64,000 bases of DNA, taken from the NCBI GenBank assembly GCA_030248065.1, contig JASAMV010000056.1:1-64000 (forward strand), in the 5' to 3' direction. Made by a program: the position numbers and the translations under genes. Under the pieces are notes generated by a model. It saw nothing but the letters and a program-made list of their open reading frames with translations, was not told the origin of the DNA and searched no databases. Position 1 is the stretch's first letter; the number at the start of each line of letters is the position of its first letter. Source of the stretch: Rhynchonema sp. JSB1_4. Its lineage: Eukaryota; Nematoda; Chromadorea; Monhysterida; Xyalidae. Positions 49,101 to 59,800 of this stretch are shown piece after piece.

Positions 49101-51848
49101 GCAGTAAACTTTGCTGCTGATCACCTGTTTTTTACACTGGTCAAAATCGCAATAACTACTAGTGAAAGTCGTCGAAAGGCCTTTAATTAGAAAAGCAGAC
49201 TTGATCAAAAGTTCCGGTTCGAGTGACATGTCGACGTCCAAAAGTTGTTCGTTTTCAACCGTGATCGTGTCTGACATTGACCTTGATTTTCAGGTTGACC
49301 AAGTGATAACCGACGACATAATGCTCTCACATCCTCGTGCCTTAATTCTGCTCGCCTGCATTCAAGGCGCTGTCGGGGTACAATTGTTGGTATTCGGCAT
49401 GATTGGGTGGGTGTATGGTGAGTCTTTCAGGCTTAAATAGGCATAACCTCAGGCGTAAACATCTGTGAAATAAGGCCTGACAATTTCAGGTGCATCTCCA
49501 TACCTCACCGTTCTGTGGGTGTCCATGCTACAACTGGTCAATGCAGTGGTTGGTGTCACTTTTGTCAGGTCCAGTCCCAAGTACAGGTGGGTATATTGCA
49601 ATGTTGAATAAAATTCCATGTCTGTTTTAATCATGAAATTGTGTATTCCGCGACTTTTCAGGCCCGGGCCCGGCCGATTCAGGCCCAGCATGTTTGACCC
49701 ATTTACAGGCTTAGGCTCCAGCCGGGCCTGAATAGGCAGGGCCTGAATGGCCGGGCCTGAGCCTGTGCCCCGGGACTGAACCGTCGCACAATACAAAGAT
49801 GTGTCTTCACGAAAATGGCCTTTCCTTGTCTTTCCTCCGATCTTACGTACATTTATTTCAGATTGTTGCTAATCCATCTACTTGGCTGTGCGCTGACCAC
49901 GCTGTTGTCAATTGTCCTGTTTGGGGTCACTGCTTATTGGCTGATGGAAGAAGACAAAACGGCCACAGGTACTGTGCTTTAAATCAACGTTGTTTGGCGG
50001 GACTGGGAACTTCTGGTAAGGGCTCCACCAGATAGACCCGAAACACGAAACCCGAAATACATTTTTTCTATGTCCATGTTCCGGGTTTCGGGTTTTGAAA
50101 AAAACCCGAAACCCGAAACAAGAAGCATGATAATCAAAAATGTTTCGACTGACAGTATAAATTGTTCACGTCAGCTACAAGTGGCAAAACCGAAACATTT
50201 TCGATTATCATGCTTTGTGTTTCGGGTTTCGGGTTTTTTTTTTCAAAACCCGAAACACGGACATAGAAAAAAATTATATTTCGTGTTTCGGGTTTCTGGT
50301 CTATCTGGTGGAGCCCTAAACAAATAATCCGATCTCGCGACTGGCAAATTTTTACGGGTCATGATGACACGCGAGCAACCTTGAAATAATGCAAGTAGAA
50401 TCAAAGTTGACTGTTCTTTGTCATTGTCCATGGGTCAAGAAACGTCATAACTTTCGAAATAATTCCCATTCAACGAATTCACTGCATAATTGATAATTAT
50501 ACTATAGATCATCACCAGTAATGCAGCGGCAACATTTGTCCAATGTACAACCCACGAAAGCATCACACACCTATGCACCGGTTTCACATTTGTCTTTTGA
50601 CAGACACGTTTGAACCTGTTGGATGAAAATTGAATCGTCCAGAAAACATAAATCCAATTAGAGCTCCCGGGGGCTTTAAGTTAAAAATTTTCCACCTAGA
50701 GCAGCCCCCGAGGGCTCTATTCGCCGGGAAGAGGGGCATCAAGTGGAAAACTCCGGTGCCTATCACAGATCATCACACCATTTTAACGAATCTATAATTT
50801 GATCGCAGCCTTCCAAGTATCAGTGTCCCCTGACGCCGACCACCCGCCCGAGCTGGGTCTAATCCACAACAATCGCAAATCGCTGCTGGGCACACAGGAC
50901 CTGATGCAGAACACCAGAATCGCCATGTATTCGTTGCAGCTTCTCTTGACGCCCATACATGGTCAGTTGGAGGGGAGCTACATACATACCGGAGAATGCC
51001 AAATAAGTACCCCCGTGGCCTTGTTTGGAACGCGCTTCGGATCTGAGATCTGTGGCAAATATTAATTTCCCAATTGAGCCCCCTCTACTGTATGTACAAG
51101 CGCGCGAAACACTGCTGAAAATGACCACTGTGGGGGGATTATTCGGAAAATCTTCCGAATAAGCTCCCACCAGGGACTTATTCGGGGAGATGACTGTTCT
51201 GGGTTCGGTGTTTGCAAAGTCGAAGTAAATTGTGTAGGTCTGGAGTCGGGTGAACTCGAAGATCAGTTCAGCTCGCCGAAATCGGGCCCGAACTGTTGGT
51301 CCTGAAAGAACGTCGAAGAAACCCGCTGAAGGGCACGACAAAAGCTATTCCAATATTGTAAAATATTATGAAAGCAATAATAACGGATATTTTGTCCACC
51401 CTCATGGTGCCGCAAAGTAGTCTGGCTTGAATCCAAAAAAGAGCATCAATACGCATACATCTATATGTGGGCTGCTCCATCTGTCCGTCTATTTTGGGTT
51501 GTAAGTTGCCTGATAATCAAGCTAAACCTGATGTTTCAGGCATCTGCAGCGCAATCTCATTCGTGCTTTTGTGGATGGCGAAACGGGATCTGAGCAAAGG
51601 TCGCATCAATAACGCCTACTTCTTCAGTCAACCGCCGGGGGCGCATCAGGTGCGCGCGGGAAATTTGAATTTTGAAAACAATTAATTTTGTCTGATAAAA
51701 ATTGTTTATCAATATTCTAAAATTCTAGAAAGTCCTGGTCCCGATCGAGGTCCGCCAAGTGAAAGAGCTACCACCGGATCCTGCCCACACCAAACTGGTT
51801 ACGGTAGCGGTGCAAACGAACAACACTGTGACGCACAAAAGATGGTGA
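46151..51848 (+). CDS. Four-pass membrane protein with long disordered N-terminus, 602 aa, 13 exons
   Basis: Exons 46151-46300, 46488-46626, 47349-47429, 47538-47696, 47731-48073, 48668-48740, 48829-48886, 49199-49417, 49490-49586, 49862-49968, 50809-50961, 51540-51649, 51729-51848; all 12 phases agree. The first 350 or so residues are Ser/Pro/Gln-rich (SSPPGSPTRRRD, QLPPNFASQPTEQ) with a stretch of SSHYLYDGSFPPEDFYGG, typical of a cytoplasmic tail. Four hydrophobic segments follow: ALILLACIQGAVGVQLLVFG, YLTVLWVSMLQLVNAVVGV, LLIHLLGCALTTLLSIVLFG and GICSAISFVLLWM. The loop before the last is about 50 residues. No family motif (such as tetraspanin CCG) is seen, so function is unknown. An in-frame ATG at 46049 would lengthen the N-terminus. 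Several introns carry MITEs. Confidence 0.8.
46866..47183. mobile_element. MITE (GCGATTAGATAAATGCGGAATGCGGA)
   Basis: gcgattagataaatgcggaa at the left and ttccgcatttatctaatcgc at the right are perfect 20-bp inverted ends. Inner ggaatgcggaa units repeat in both directions. It lies in intron 2 of the four-pass gene. A partial relative is near 43197-43260. Confidence 0.75.
49061..49146. repeat. Short palindrome in intron of the four-pass gene
   Basis: attttgaccag ... ctggtcaaaa at the ends and gatcagcagcaaagtttact in the middle make an 86-base hairpin with internal half-repeats of ctggtcaaaa. Confidence 0.5.
49648..49796. mobile_element. MITE, family 2, in intron 9 of the four-pass gene
   Basis: attccgcgacttttcaggcccg at the left and gggactgaaccgtcgcacaat at the right; interior ggcttaggctccagccggg. 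Same structure as 38885-39070. Confidence 0.75.
50031..50318. mobile_element. Fold-back MITE (AGGGCTCCACCAGATAGACC)
   Basis: The arms of about 120 bp are inverted copies rich in cccgaaacacgaaacccgaa. Termini are agggctccaccagatagacc and ggtctatctggtggagccct. It lies in intron 10 of the four-pass gene. Confidence 0.8.
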
Positions 51849-51938
51849 AACATTCATTTTGACATATTGAACATTTCAAGATTGATTTGTTGTTATTTTT
51901 CTCTTCTTTCGCCAAAATGTTCTACATTCAAATTGACG

Positions 51939-51944
51939 AATAAA
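51939..51944 (+). promoter_or_regulatory. Poly(A) signal AATAAA of the four-pass gene
   Basis: A canonical hexamer lies 91 bases downstream of the TGA at 51846-51848. Confidence 0.5.
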
Positions 51945-52203
51945 AATTACATTTAGCCTTATTTCATGGTGAAACATTGATGCAGCATTTGAACAAAAAT
52001 CCCATGCCACAACAGCCTCATCAACAGCATGAAACATTTGCCCTCGTTCCCCGCTGTGACTATTGAAACATTCGTGGTGTGCCACGCAAACTCGCAATAA
52101 AAAGTCCAGCCTTTAACACTCATTCCTATTCTTTTCTCACAGTTTGGCAAGAAATATTGAAATATTAGAAATCAAATTCAAGAAAATCGAAACAAATATC
52201 AGC

Positions 52204-55200
52204 ATGCTCCCAACCTCGGTTTTGGTTTTACTGCTGCTGCCCAGCTACCCATCCATTACTACGGCTCACGACGATTTCGGTTGCATTTCGTGTTACAACG
52301 GTGGCACGTGCTACAAAACGGTGACGTATGGAAACCGCAGCTCGCATGTGTGCTTTTGTTGGGACTGTTATTACGGTTAGTGAAGGTGGGTGTCTTTTTG
52401 GAATTTTGTGCAATTAAGGGTTGATGAATAATTCTCGTGTGCGCCAAATGTGGGGACGGCTTTTTCTTGGAAATTGAAAAAGTTGTGTGATTCTGATTGC
52501 GTAATCGTAGAATGCAGATGGACAGAACCGAAAGAGCCCAAATAGTCAAGAGCGGAACGTCCATGCGAGGATACCAGGCAGTGCACAGACAAGTTTTGTC
52601 CAAAGGGTTTTACGCGTGGCAAAATGAAACGTGTCTCACTTGACACGTGCAAATCTCAGCGTGCCGTACTTTATGCAATAGAAAACGTGGCAATTAGATA
52701 TCGGTATTTGAACAACTTTGAAACCACGTCAGAGCAATAACCATAATACAACATGACATATTGCTGAAACATCACCCACCCTCTTGCAGGTGAATACTGC
52801 GAGCATGCTGTGCCCGGCTGCACACATCATTGGATCTGGCGCGTCATCTTCGTCGCACTGTTTGTGCTCGCTGCACTGACGTTGTTGTGCATCACGGCCG
52901 TGCTCATGTACAGGTGGGTTGTTGCGGCAAAAAAATTGATAATTATTTTAAAAAAATCGGTTTATCGACACAAAATCGGTGAACCAATTAGTTCGCCGAC
53001 TAGACTATAAAATCTAGTCCGTCAGATTCGTCCGAACAGTAAATAAAGCACATAAGTAAACAGTCAATCAAAACAAATCGTTTCCAGATGTTTCCAACGC
53101 GAAGAGGCGGCGGTGCAGACGTCGGCCGAACATCAGGTGCCGACGAAAGTGGTCGTGCCGAAACGCAAACCGGTCGGTTCATCAGACAAAGCTTTTATAA
53201 TTTCGAACCATACTTTCATAAGACACATAAGTTTTGGGTGCACTTTGCACCTGAAAATTTTGGAGAAATAAACAGTTTCGAATCAGAGAAATCCAAAAAC
53301 AACATTCGCAATCAGTGGTTAATAAAAAAATTTTTTTATTCAAACCCCATTTTTTTTTAAAAAAAATTTTTTTTTTAATTTAAAAAAATTTTTTTTTATT
53401 CCAGCCAAAAACTGCCAGAAACGAAAAAAAATGAGCGCTAAAACAAAAAATAGTGGCATTTTTCTTGCATAACGTGTGGTAAGTGCATATAAAGCACTGA
53501 CGACACGAAAACAATACTAAACAATGGTCATGAGTACCAACAGTAGTCAGGTACACACCCGTACACTTCCCCCACGTGGTGTGGGTGCCTTCGTGTGGCT
53601 TTGTGACACCCAAGACGGCAGATTTGGGTGAAACTATTGCCTTTTGGTACACGACCAATGCAAATATGTGAGAAACAGTGTAAATATAGAGTGAATATCA
53701 CACCGAATCACTGCTTTCGGGTCTGTTGCATTGATAAATGCATGCCCACCCAGTCACATGTATAGTCCAGCCACGAACTCATGAGACGACTTTTTTTTGA
53801 AATTGGCTTGTGCGGATCCAACAATGTTTCGGTTCCACGTATTTCGGAAATGAAAGAAAGAGAAACGCACGTATTTTTTAAAAACACGCTCTCCACTCGG
53901 TGCGTAAATTCCCTTTTGACTCCCAAAACATTTGTGTGCTGAACATCGCTGCTGTTCGCGTAAGCACGCAACAAATTGAGGTCAGCCAGCTGGAACTTGT
54001 CATCATCTCCCTCAGCCAATCCCTTTCTTTTGTTTGCGAAAACACGTGTATCTGGAGCATTTTTTAATGCGGCCAAGCAAGCTTTAAAAAAGTCGTCTCA
54101 TGAGCTGGTGGCTGGACTATACATGTGTGTAATCCTATGAGAGACCATGTGAGTGTGTGCACTATGTCTAGATGCCACAAAACAACGATTATGGCACCCA
54201 ATACACCCATGGTAGGGTCGGGTGATGTTAACAGTAGCAATTTTTATGCAAAAAATAGCACTTTTAGAGCAAAAAAATAGAGAAATTTTCGAATTTTGAA
54301 ATAATAAAAAAAATTTTTTTTAACTTTTGGAACGAATTTTTTTTTTAAAAAAAAGAAATTTTTTTAATAAAAAAAAATTTTTTTAAAAAACCACTGTTCG
54401 CAATGTCATATCGGTTCCAGGCCGTGTCCAGCTCCAGCAGTGAAAACGGAATGGACGACCAATATCGCGCACGACCGAAACATCACACGTACAGCGCGCG
54501 CAGCTACGGTCGTCCGGCCGGACTGCAGTTCGGTCTGTGGCTAGTGTGGTCTTTCCAAAATGATTTTTACAATTATTTTTATGAGACTTATTAGACAAGA
54601 GCGTCGCGCTGAACCCCACGATCGGGCTGGCAGTGGCCCCGGTGCCCAGTGAGCTTTCAAAATCAGGCAAAAATCCGTTCGGAAAACCACCCGTTGGACA
54701 TGAGGATGGTGAGATATTAATTTTATTTTATTTTGTTCGCCTATGTTCTTTTTTGCATTTGTGTATTTTTATAAATGCATGTGTTTTTGCACGTGGCCCT
54801 ATTCAGATCGTGCCACACCAACCGCCTCGCCAACGGATCTGCCCGGCTTTGACCAGTATCCGTACAAAAGTGGACGCGGTTCACTCAAGGGCTCCGTTTA
54901 CGCAGGTGATCGGGCTAAGTTTGTGGTTGTTGCGTTGTGAAACAACAAAAATATAAATAAATTGTTTTTTTAGAACAGCGCTCGATGCCCGTGAAGAGCT
55001 ACAGTTTGGGCAGATCGAATCGATCCAGGTCAAGGTGAGTTTAGGAGTTTTTTGAGCTCCGGCAGACCATTTTCCATTTCTAATTTGGTTCTATTCCGTA
55101 AAAATGTGTGGTAATTATGTTCAAAATTAAGTTAACCTGATTGGCCTGTATTTTTTCTACCTGATGATTTTTTCAGCTCCGGTTCCCGCACGCCACGTGG

Positions 55201-55213
55201 TTATACGTATTGA
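52204..55213 (+). CDS. Single-pass type I membrane protein with EGF-like domain, 267 aa, eight exons
   Basis: Exons 52204-52375, 52790-52913, 53088-53172, 54421-54532, 54595-54708, 54807-54905, 54974-55034, 55177-55213; all phases agree. A signal peptide (SVLVLLLLPSYPSITTA) is followed by one EGF-like domain: CISCYNGGTC, then VCFCWDC and GEYCEHA. The membrane segment is about residues 72-96 (IFVALFVLAALTLLCITAVL). The cytoplasmic tail of about 170 residues is Ser/Pro/Arg-rich (SARSYGRPAGLQFG, SLGRSNRSRSR) and ends GSRTPRGYTY. A receptor or adhesion role at the cell surface is inferred. It follows the four-pass gene by 355 bases on the same strand. Introns 3 and the flanks contain A/T-rich runs and a MITE. 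Confidence 0.8.
53757..54124. mobile_element. MITE, family 8, with both inverted ends
   Basis: cacatgtatagtccagccac and gtggctggactatacatgtg are inverted ends, extended by cgaactcatgagacgac / gtcgtctcatgagc. The middle matches 13989-14210 in inverse. It lies in intron 3 of the EGF-like gene. Confidence 0.75.
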
Positions 55214-55436
55214 AAAAGACTCAAAACAGGCAGTTCAGCGGAGACAGAAAAAAATATTGGGCATTTCATTGTGATTAAAAAATTTTTATCAAGTAAATGC
55301 TTACATGTCTTATGGTGTCAGGAAAATTGTCTCAGTTGTAAAAGTGATTGCCTAATGACTAGATCTTCAAATAGGATAGGACACGAGACACTCATGAATT
55401 GTTCATAAGGGCAGTAATTTGCATTCCAAAAAGGGT

Positions 55437-55644
55437 GATATTTTCGAAACGGTGTAAAGGTCGGTGGAAAGCTCGGTCGACAGCTCAGTGTGATAGACCT
55501 CGGTGTAACCTTGAAACATTCCACGTTAATAGCAGGCAATGTTTCACGTTTACACCGAGCTACGTCGACCGAGCTTTCGACCGAACTTTACACCGACCTT
55601 TACGCCCAACTGACCTTTACACCGTTTCGAAAATTCCACCCAAT
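55437..55644. mobile_element. MITE, family 5, copy 3
   Basis: gatattttcgaaacggtgta at the left and cgtttcgaaaattccaccc at the right. The interior caatgtttcacgtttacacc and cgaccgagctttcgaccg matches the pair at 40434-40909. Confidence 0.75.
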
Positions 55645-55813
55645 GTCTCTTTTTTGCTTCAGCACCGAAGGCACAATAATTGCAAACTGCTGTCTGACCC
55701 ACAGAACGATTTTTTGTTATGGTTGGGTGAGCCAAAAGAGAGTGTGAATTGGAGAAAAGGGGAAAATTTTGTGTCAAGATGCTTACAACAAACGTGATTT
55801 ACTTCATTTGTAC

Positions 55814-56352
55814 AGTGCCAGCTGCAATTTTTGGCTGATTGAGGCCTGCGCCTGCCGCGCCTGCTGCTTTTGTCATTTGTAACATGATTTTAATTTAGGT
55901 TTCCTCAGCTGTTTTGAAGCATTTTATCCGTTTTGTTCACGCCGATGGAAAATAACAGATGCGGCGTTGCAAAAACAAACAATAAAACTGCCAGTAGAAG
56001 CGACACGCGCAGTTTTTCGCACATGGTGCGATGTTCGACAATCTTTTCGCTCGCAGCGTACCACTTGAAGGTGGCGAATTTGCTGTTTCCAGTTTCCAAA
56101 TTGTATGCCACATTCATAGCGAACAGACATAGTGAACGAACAGACAAAAGCGAGCAAAAATGTCGGACAAAAATGTTGCAAACCAAACGTCACAAAACAA
56201 GCAGACGCAGCTGCGCATACGGCCGAACCTGCAAAGCCTATGGAAGCGCGGCAGGCTCATGAACCTGCGACCGCTTTGTGCATGCGAAAGCCTGCGCCTC
56301 GATGCAGCTGCACGCGCAGGCCTCAATCAGCCAAAAATTGCAGCTGGTACCG
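55814..56352. mobile_element. MITE-like element, family 9, intact ends
   Basis: tgccagctgcaatttttggc, then tgattgaggcctgcgc at the left, and the inverse gcgcaggcctcaatcag, ccaaaaattgcagctggt at the right, form an inverted repeat of about 37 bp. The interior has no long frame. Diverged relatives are at 22270-22790 and 42080-42230. Confidence 0.7.
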
Positions 56353-57186
56353 TGCCTGAACTTTATATTTATTTACCTGCTGGGCGCTGTCTCTGGAAAG
56401 AATCGTGTGTTTTTGCACTGAGATAGAACGATTACATGTATTGAGTTATGTATTTATCAGACGATGATTTGAGGTGAATTATGTAATGAAAAGCGTGTTT
56501 ATTGCGGCCGTTGTGTTGAGTGATCGATAAAATGGTTAACAAGCGGACGAAGGATGTTGAAGTATTTTTAGTTGATTTCCTTCGCGTAATGCTGCACCAT
56601 TTGCACCCTCTCAATAAACCAATTTACGTATCTGCCCCATGCCGTGCTGGGAAGCTCACTCACTTCAATCCCTTGTCAGAGTAAATTTTATCAAAAACAC
56701 ATCATCACAATCATAGGCTGAAAACCACCCAAAAATAGGGATACAAGCTCCCTATCGACTTTCCAATCGTAGTTTGAGCCCAGTGTTCAAAATTCAAGTC
56801 CATGTACTCTAAGTTATAAAGCGACTAATTTTAAGATTGTTGACGCAAGTCTATCCAGAGCTTTTTTAACGTGCCTTGGGTCACAATTGGTCACAAAGTT
56901 CCTTTGGGAATGGAGTGTGCAACGTTTTGCCGAACACTCCGTGGTAAGGCATGTAGTTCAACTACTTTAGAATAAGCCTTGCATACAAGTCAAATTCATG
57001 CAGCATACGAGTTGGCGTAATTCATTAGAATTAGTGCGCCCAGCTCCGTCCTCTGGGACAACAGTGCATGACTGCCCATAACACAGCACAGCAGTATATT
57101 TTGTTCGAGGTTTGCAGTTTTCACTTTATTCCAGATGAACCAGTAGCTTTCGACTTTTCGTGCGTGCAATTCCAAGGGCCATCGTC
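56353..57186. other. No gene seen
   Basis: Short frames only, without domains or splice pairs. It is bounded by two MITEs. Confidence 0.4.
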
Positions 57187-57480
57187 TCACGTTATATTGG
57201 TCGCACAATGACTTCATAAGAATTGGTCAATTTTTTTCCTGAATCGTAAGGCAGGAAAGTGACAGGGCAGTGACGTTGCGTTGCGCGATCACACACAAAA
57301 CATGCAGTCACCGAAATGTTTCAGACCAGCAGCAACGTGGGCGCTATGCCGCTCTGCTGGATTATTTTCAGCTGAAAATGTTTTGTGATAATCAAATATA
57401 GCACAGTGGTTGAGAGAGACTGAACGTGAAAATCAGGATTGATTTGATGAATGCTTATATGGTCATTGTGCGACCAATAC
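57187..57480. mobile_element. MITE, family 7, copy 2
   Basis: Ends tattggtcgcacaatgac and gtcattgtgcgaccaata are inverted repeats. The body is the reverse of the 13003-13272 copy (gcgatcacacacaaaacatg, ccagcagcaacgtgggcgc). Confidence 0.75.
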
Positions 57481-57917
57481 CTATAGTGAGTGACATCATA
57501 ATCTGTCTTTTGCGCATTAGGTTCACGGGATCATCGTATCACTTGTAGTTTACTACAAATCCTAAAAACGCCTTCATACCGTGAATTATTCCACCCACAT
57601 TCATATCAAGAGAAGTAAACCGGGGAACCTCCGGAGGTGACTGCGCAAGGCAAGGTTTCAAAATCCCATATCGACTAATTACTATCGCACGACTTGGTCA
57701 GGTATATCTGTAACGTACATACTTCCCGACCGCTGGTCGGTTACTTACCTGTTTTTGACCTTGGAGTACGCTTATCCACGGGACGAAAGTTGCCTGGCTT
57801 GAGTAACTTTTCAATTTAGGTTCGCCGGTGGCCTAACGCGTGTCAATTTTTAACTGCGAATGGTCTCGCTTTCGGCTGCGCAGGAGTAAAAACTCCATGG
57901 AAAGAATTGCCGTGAGC

Positions 57918-58228
57918 TATAGTCTGTTGATTATATTTCGACATTGTGTATAAGCCCCATTCAGAGATGTTTGGAGCGGGCTGGGTCGACGCCATTCTAA
58001 TGAATGTTTCAGGCATTGCCAATTCAGGCGCAGAGCCATTGAACATTGTTGGTGTTGTGCGATGACAGACCACGTGTTTTTGCGCCACGCGGCAAGCAAT
58101 GTTCAATCGGTCCTTGCCTGAATTGTCCATGCCTGAAACATTCATTTAGAATGGTGCTGACCCAACCCGCTCCAAACATCGCTGAATGGGGCTTATACAC
58201 ATGTCGAAATATAATCAACAGACTTATA
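57918..58228. mobile_element. Palindromic MITE, family 6, copy 2
   Basis: tatagtctgttgattatat at the left and ataatcaacagacttata at the right; inner ggagcgggctgggtcgacg and its inverse. It corresponds along its length to 24389-24704. Confidence 0.8.
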
Positions 58229-59467
58229 AAGAACTGCACATGCGTGAGTGAAATATAAGATGTTGGCAGATATGTAAGTGAAACCTCTCACAAGAAGTGA
58301 TATGGTGTGGCACTTTTGCTCCAAAGGAGGATACCGTGCAAGGTGAAAGAGCTGTGACTATCCGTTTGTATAACCCTGGCTGTGATCTGAGCTTATCCTT
58401 GGCGACCAATAACGGTATGTGTGTGCATCGAAAAAAAGCCGGACAGTATAGTTTATGTATACCTGTATCATTATCCAACAGACGTTTTTTTCTTTATCAC
58501 TCTATTATTATTCATTGGTTGTTTGACGTCACCACCCACCTGCAGCACTTAGCCATTGATTATTTATGAATTGTTCCCACACTCTCCCGCAGTCTTCAAG
58601 TCTACATATGTACAGTATTTTATACATATGTATACTCTGACAATTCTTTTGGGAGAAACTTTTCAAAGCGTTGCCTGATCCGTAAAGCGCATGATGCGTG
58701 CACTGGCTATGGAAGTCACGTGGCCGCTATACACACCAAACACACACAACCAAAAACCCAAAAAAAGAAACGCCGAAAATTACGTCCAAGTTCACGGATT
58801 AAAAATTCAATTATACAGAATAATCTACTCTTAGTCGTTGTTTCTGACAAGCGGAGTGTCTGAGTTGCTTCAAACAAGAGGTTTCAACGAAACTAATTAA
58901 AACCGCGCTTTCCGGATTTCGATATCGTGACTGCACGGGAGTACTGTATGTACATAGAGCAGTCCGAAGGTATACATATGTACATATGTCCATGTTTTGC
59001 CCTGGAGTTCTTTATGTCGTTGATAAACTTCTTTAGCTTCAACAGCCAGAGAAAATTATTTTACCGCACCAATTGAAGACCTGTTCATGGTAATGGGCCC
59101 TGAAATAATACGCTCGGGCTCGGCGCTAAGCGCGAAAACGCGCTTTCGCGCTTTATTCGCCCACCAAATTCAGCGAATTTTTTTAAAAGGCCAGAAAACA
59201 AGTAAAATTGTTTAAATGCAATGTTTTCAAAGATTTATTTTAGCGAAGGAGCAAAAAAAGCGCGAAAATTTCAGGCGCGATCCCACCGCTAAGTGTTCGC
59301 TTTCAATGTGGGAAATTATAATTGGCAAAATTGCACCAGGCGAATCATAATTTGTGTTCAATTTTGTGGTTTTCACACGCTCACCGCCACGCGCTACTTT
59401 ACAGTTAGTGCTAGTCATCGTCTTTGTCAATCAGTATAACTGCACGTTGTTCAAACCGTATCAGACC
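58229..59467. other. Non-coding, with a half copy of family 3 at 58631-58732
   Basis: tatactctgacaattctttt and gggagaaacttttcaaagcg mark one arm of a family-3 element that breaks off after cgctat. Nearby are several tatgtacata motifs (58600-58990). No convincing exon otherwise. Confidence 0.4.
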
Positions 59468-59800
59468 ATGTTTCTAAAGGTTAGTCATCAACTCATTACG
59501 TAAATTTCCTGAATTTTTGTTTTTCAGAAGCTCAGACACTATCACGGAAATCTCTTACCCAGACTGTCACTTGAAGGCATTAGCGCAGCAGTGGTGAAGC
59601 ACAACAGGTGGTGCAATCAACTCCAAAGTGTGTTTTTATTATCGGACCAACGCGTTATAGCAATTAACATTCTTTTGTGTAGTTTCTTTCAAAACACTTC
59701 TTTGGTGGTTGTCTACAGTTCAGCGTCTGATGAGCTGCAAATACAGCTTAAGACATATGTATGTAGCATTACTCAACGGATATCTTCGGCAAATGTGTAA
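59468..59800 (+). CDS. Possible small gene, two exons, unidentified
   Basis: ATG exon 59468-59479 (MFLK) is followed by a GTTAGT donor; a 48-base intron ends in gtttttcag; exon 2 starts 59528 with KLRHYHGNLLPRLSLEGIS. It either runs to a stop at 59800 (94 aa) or splices out at AG/GTGGTG (59607) to an exon I could not find. The N-terminus is basic and amphipathic, as in some organelle-targeted proteins, but no family is recognised. Confidence 0.35.
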
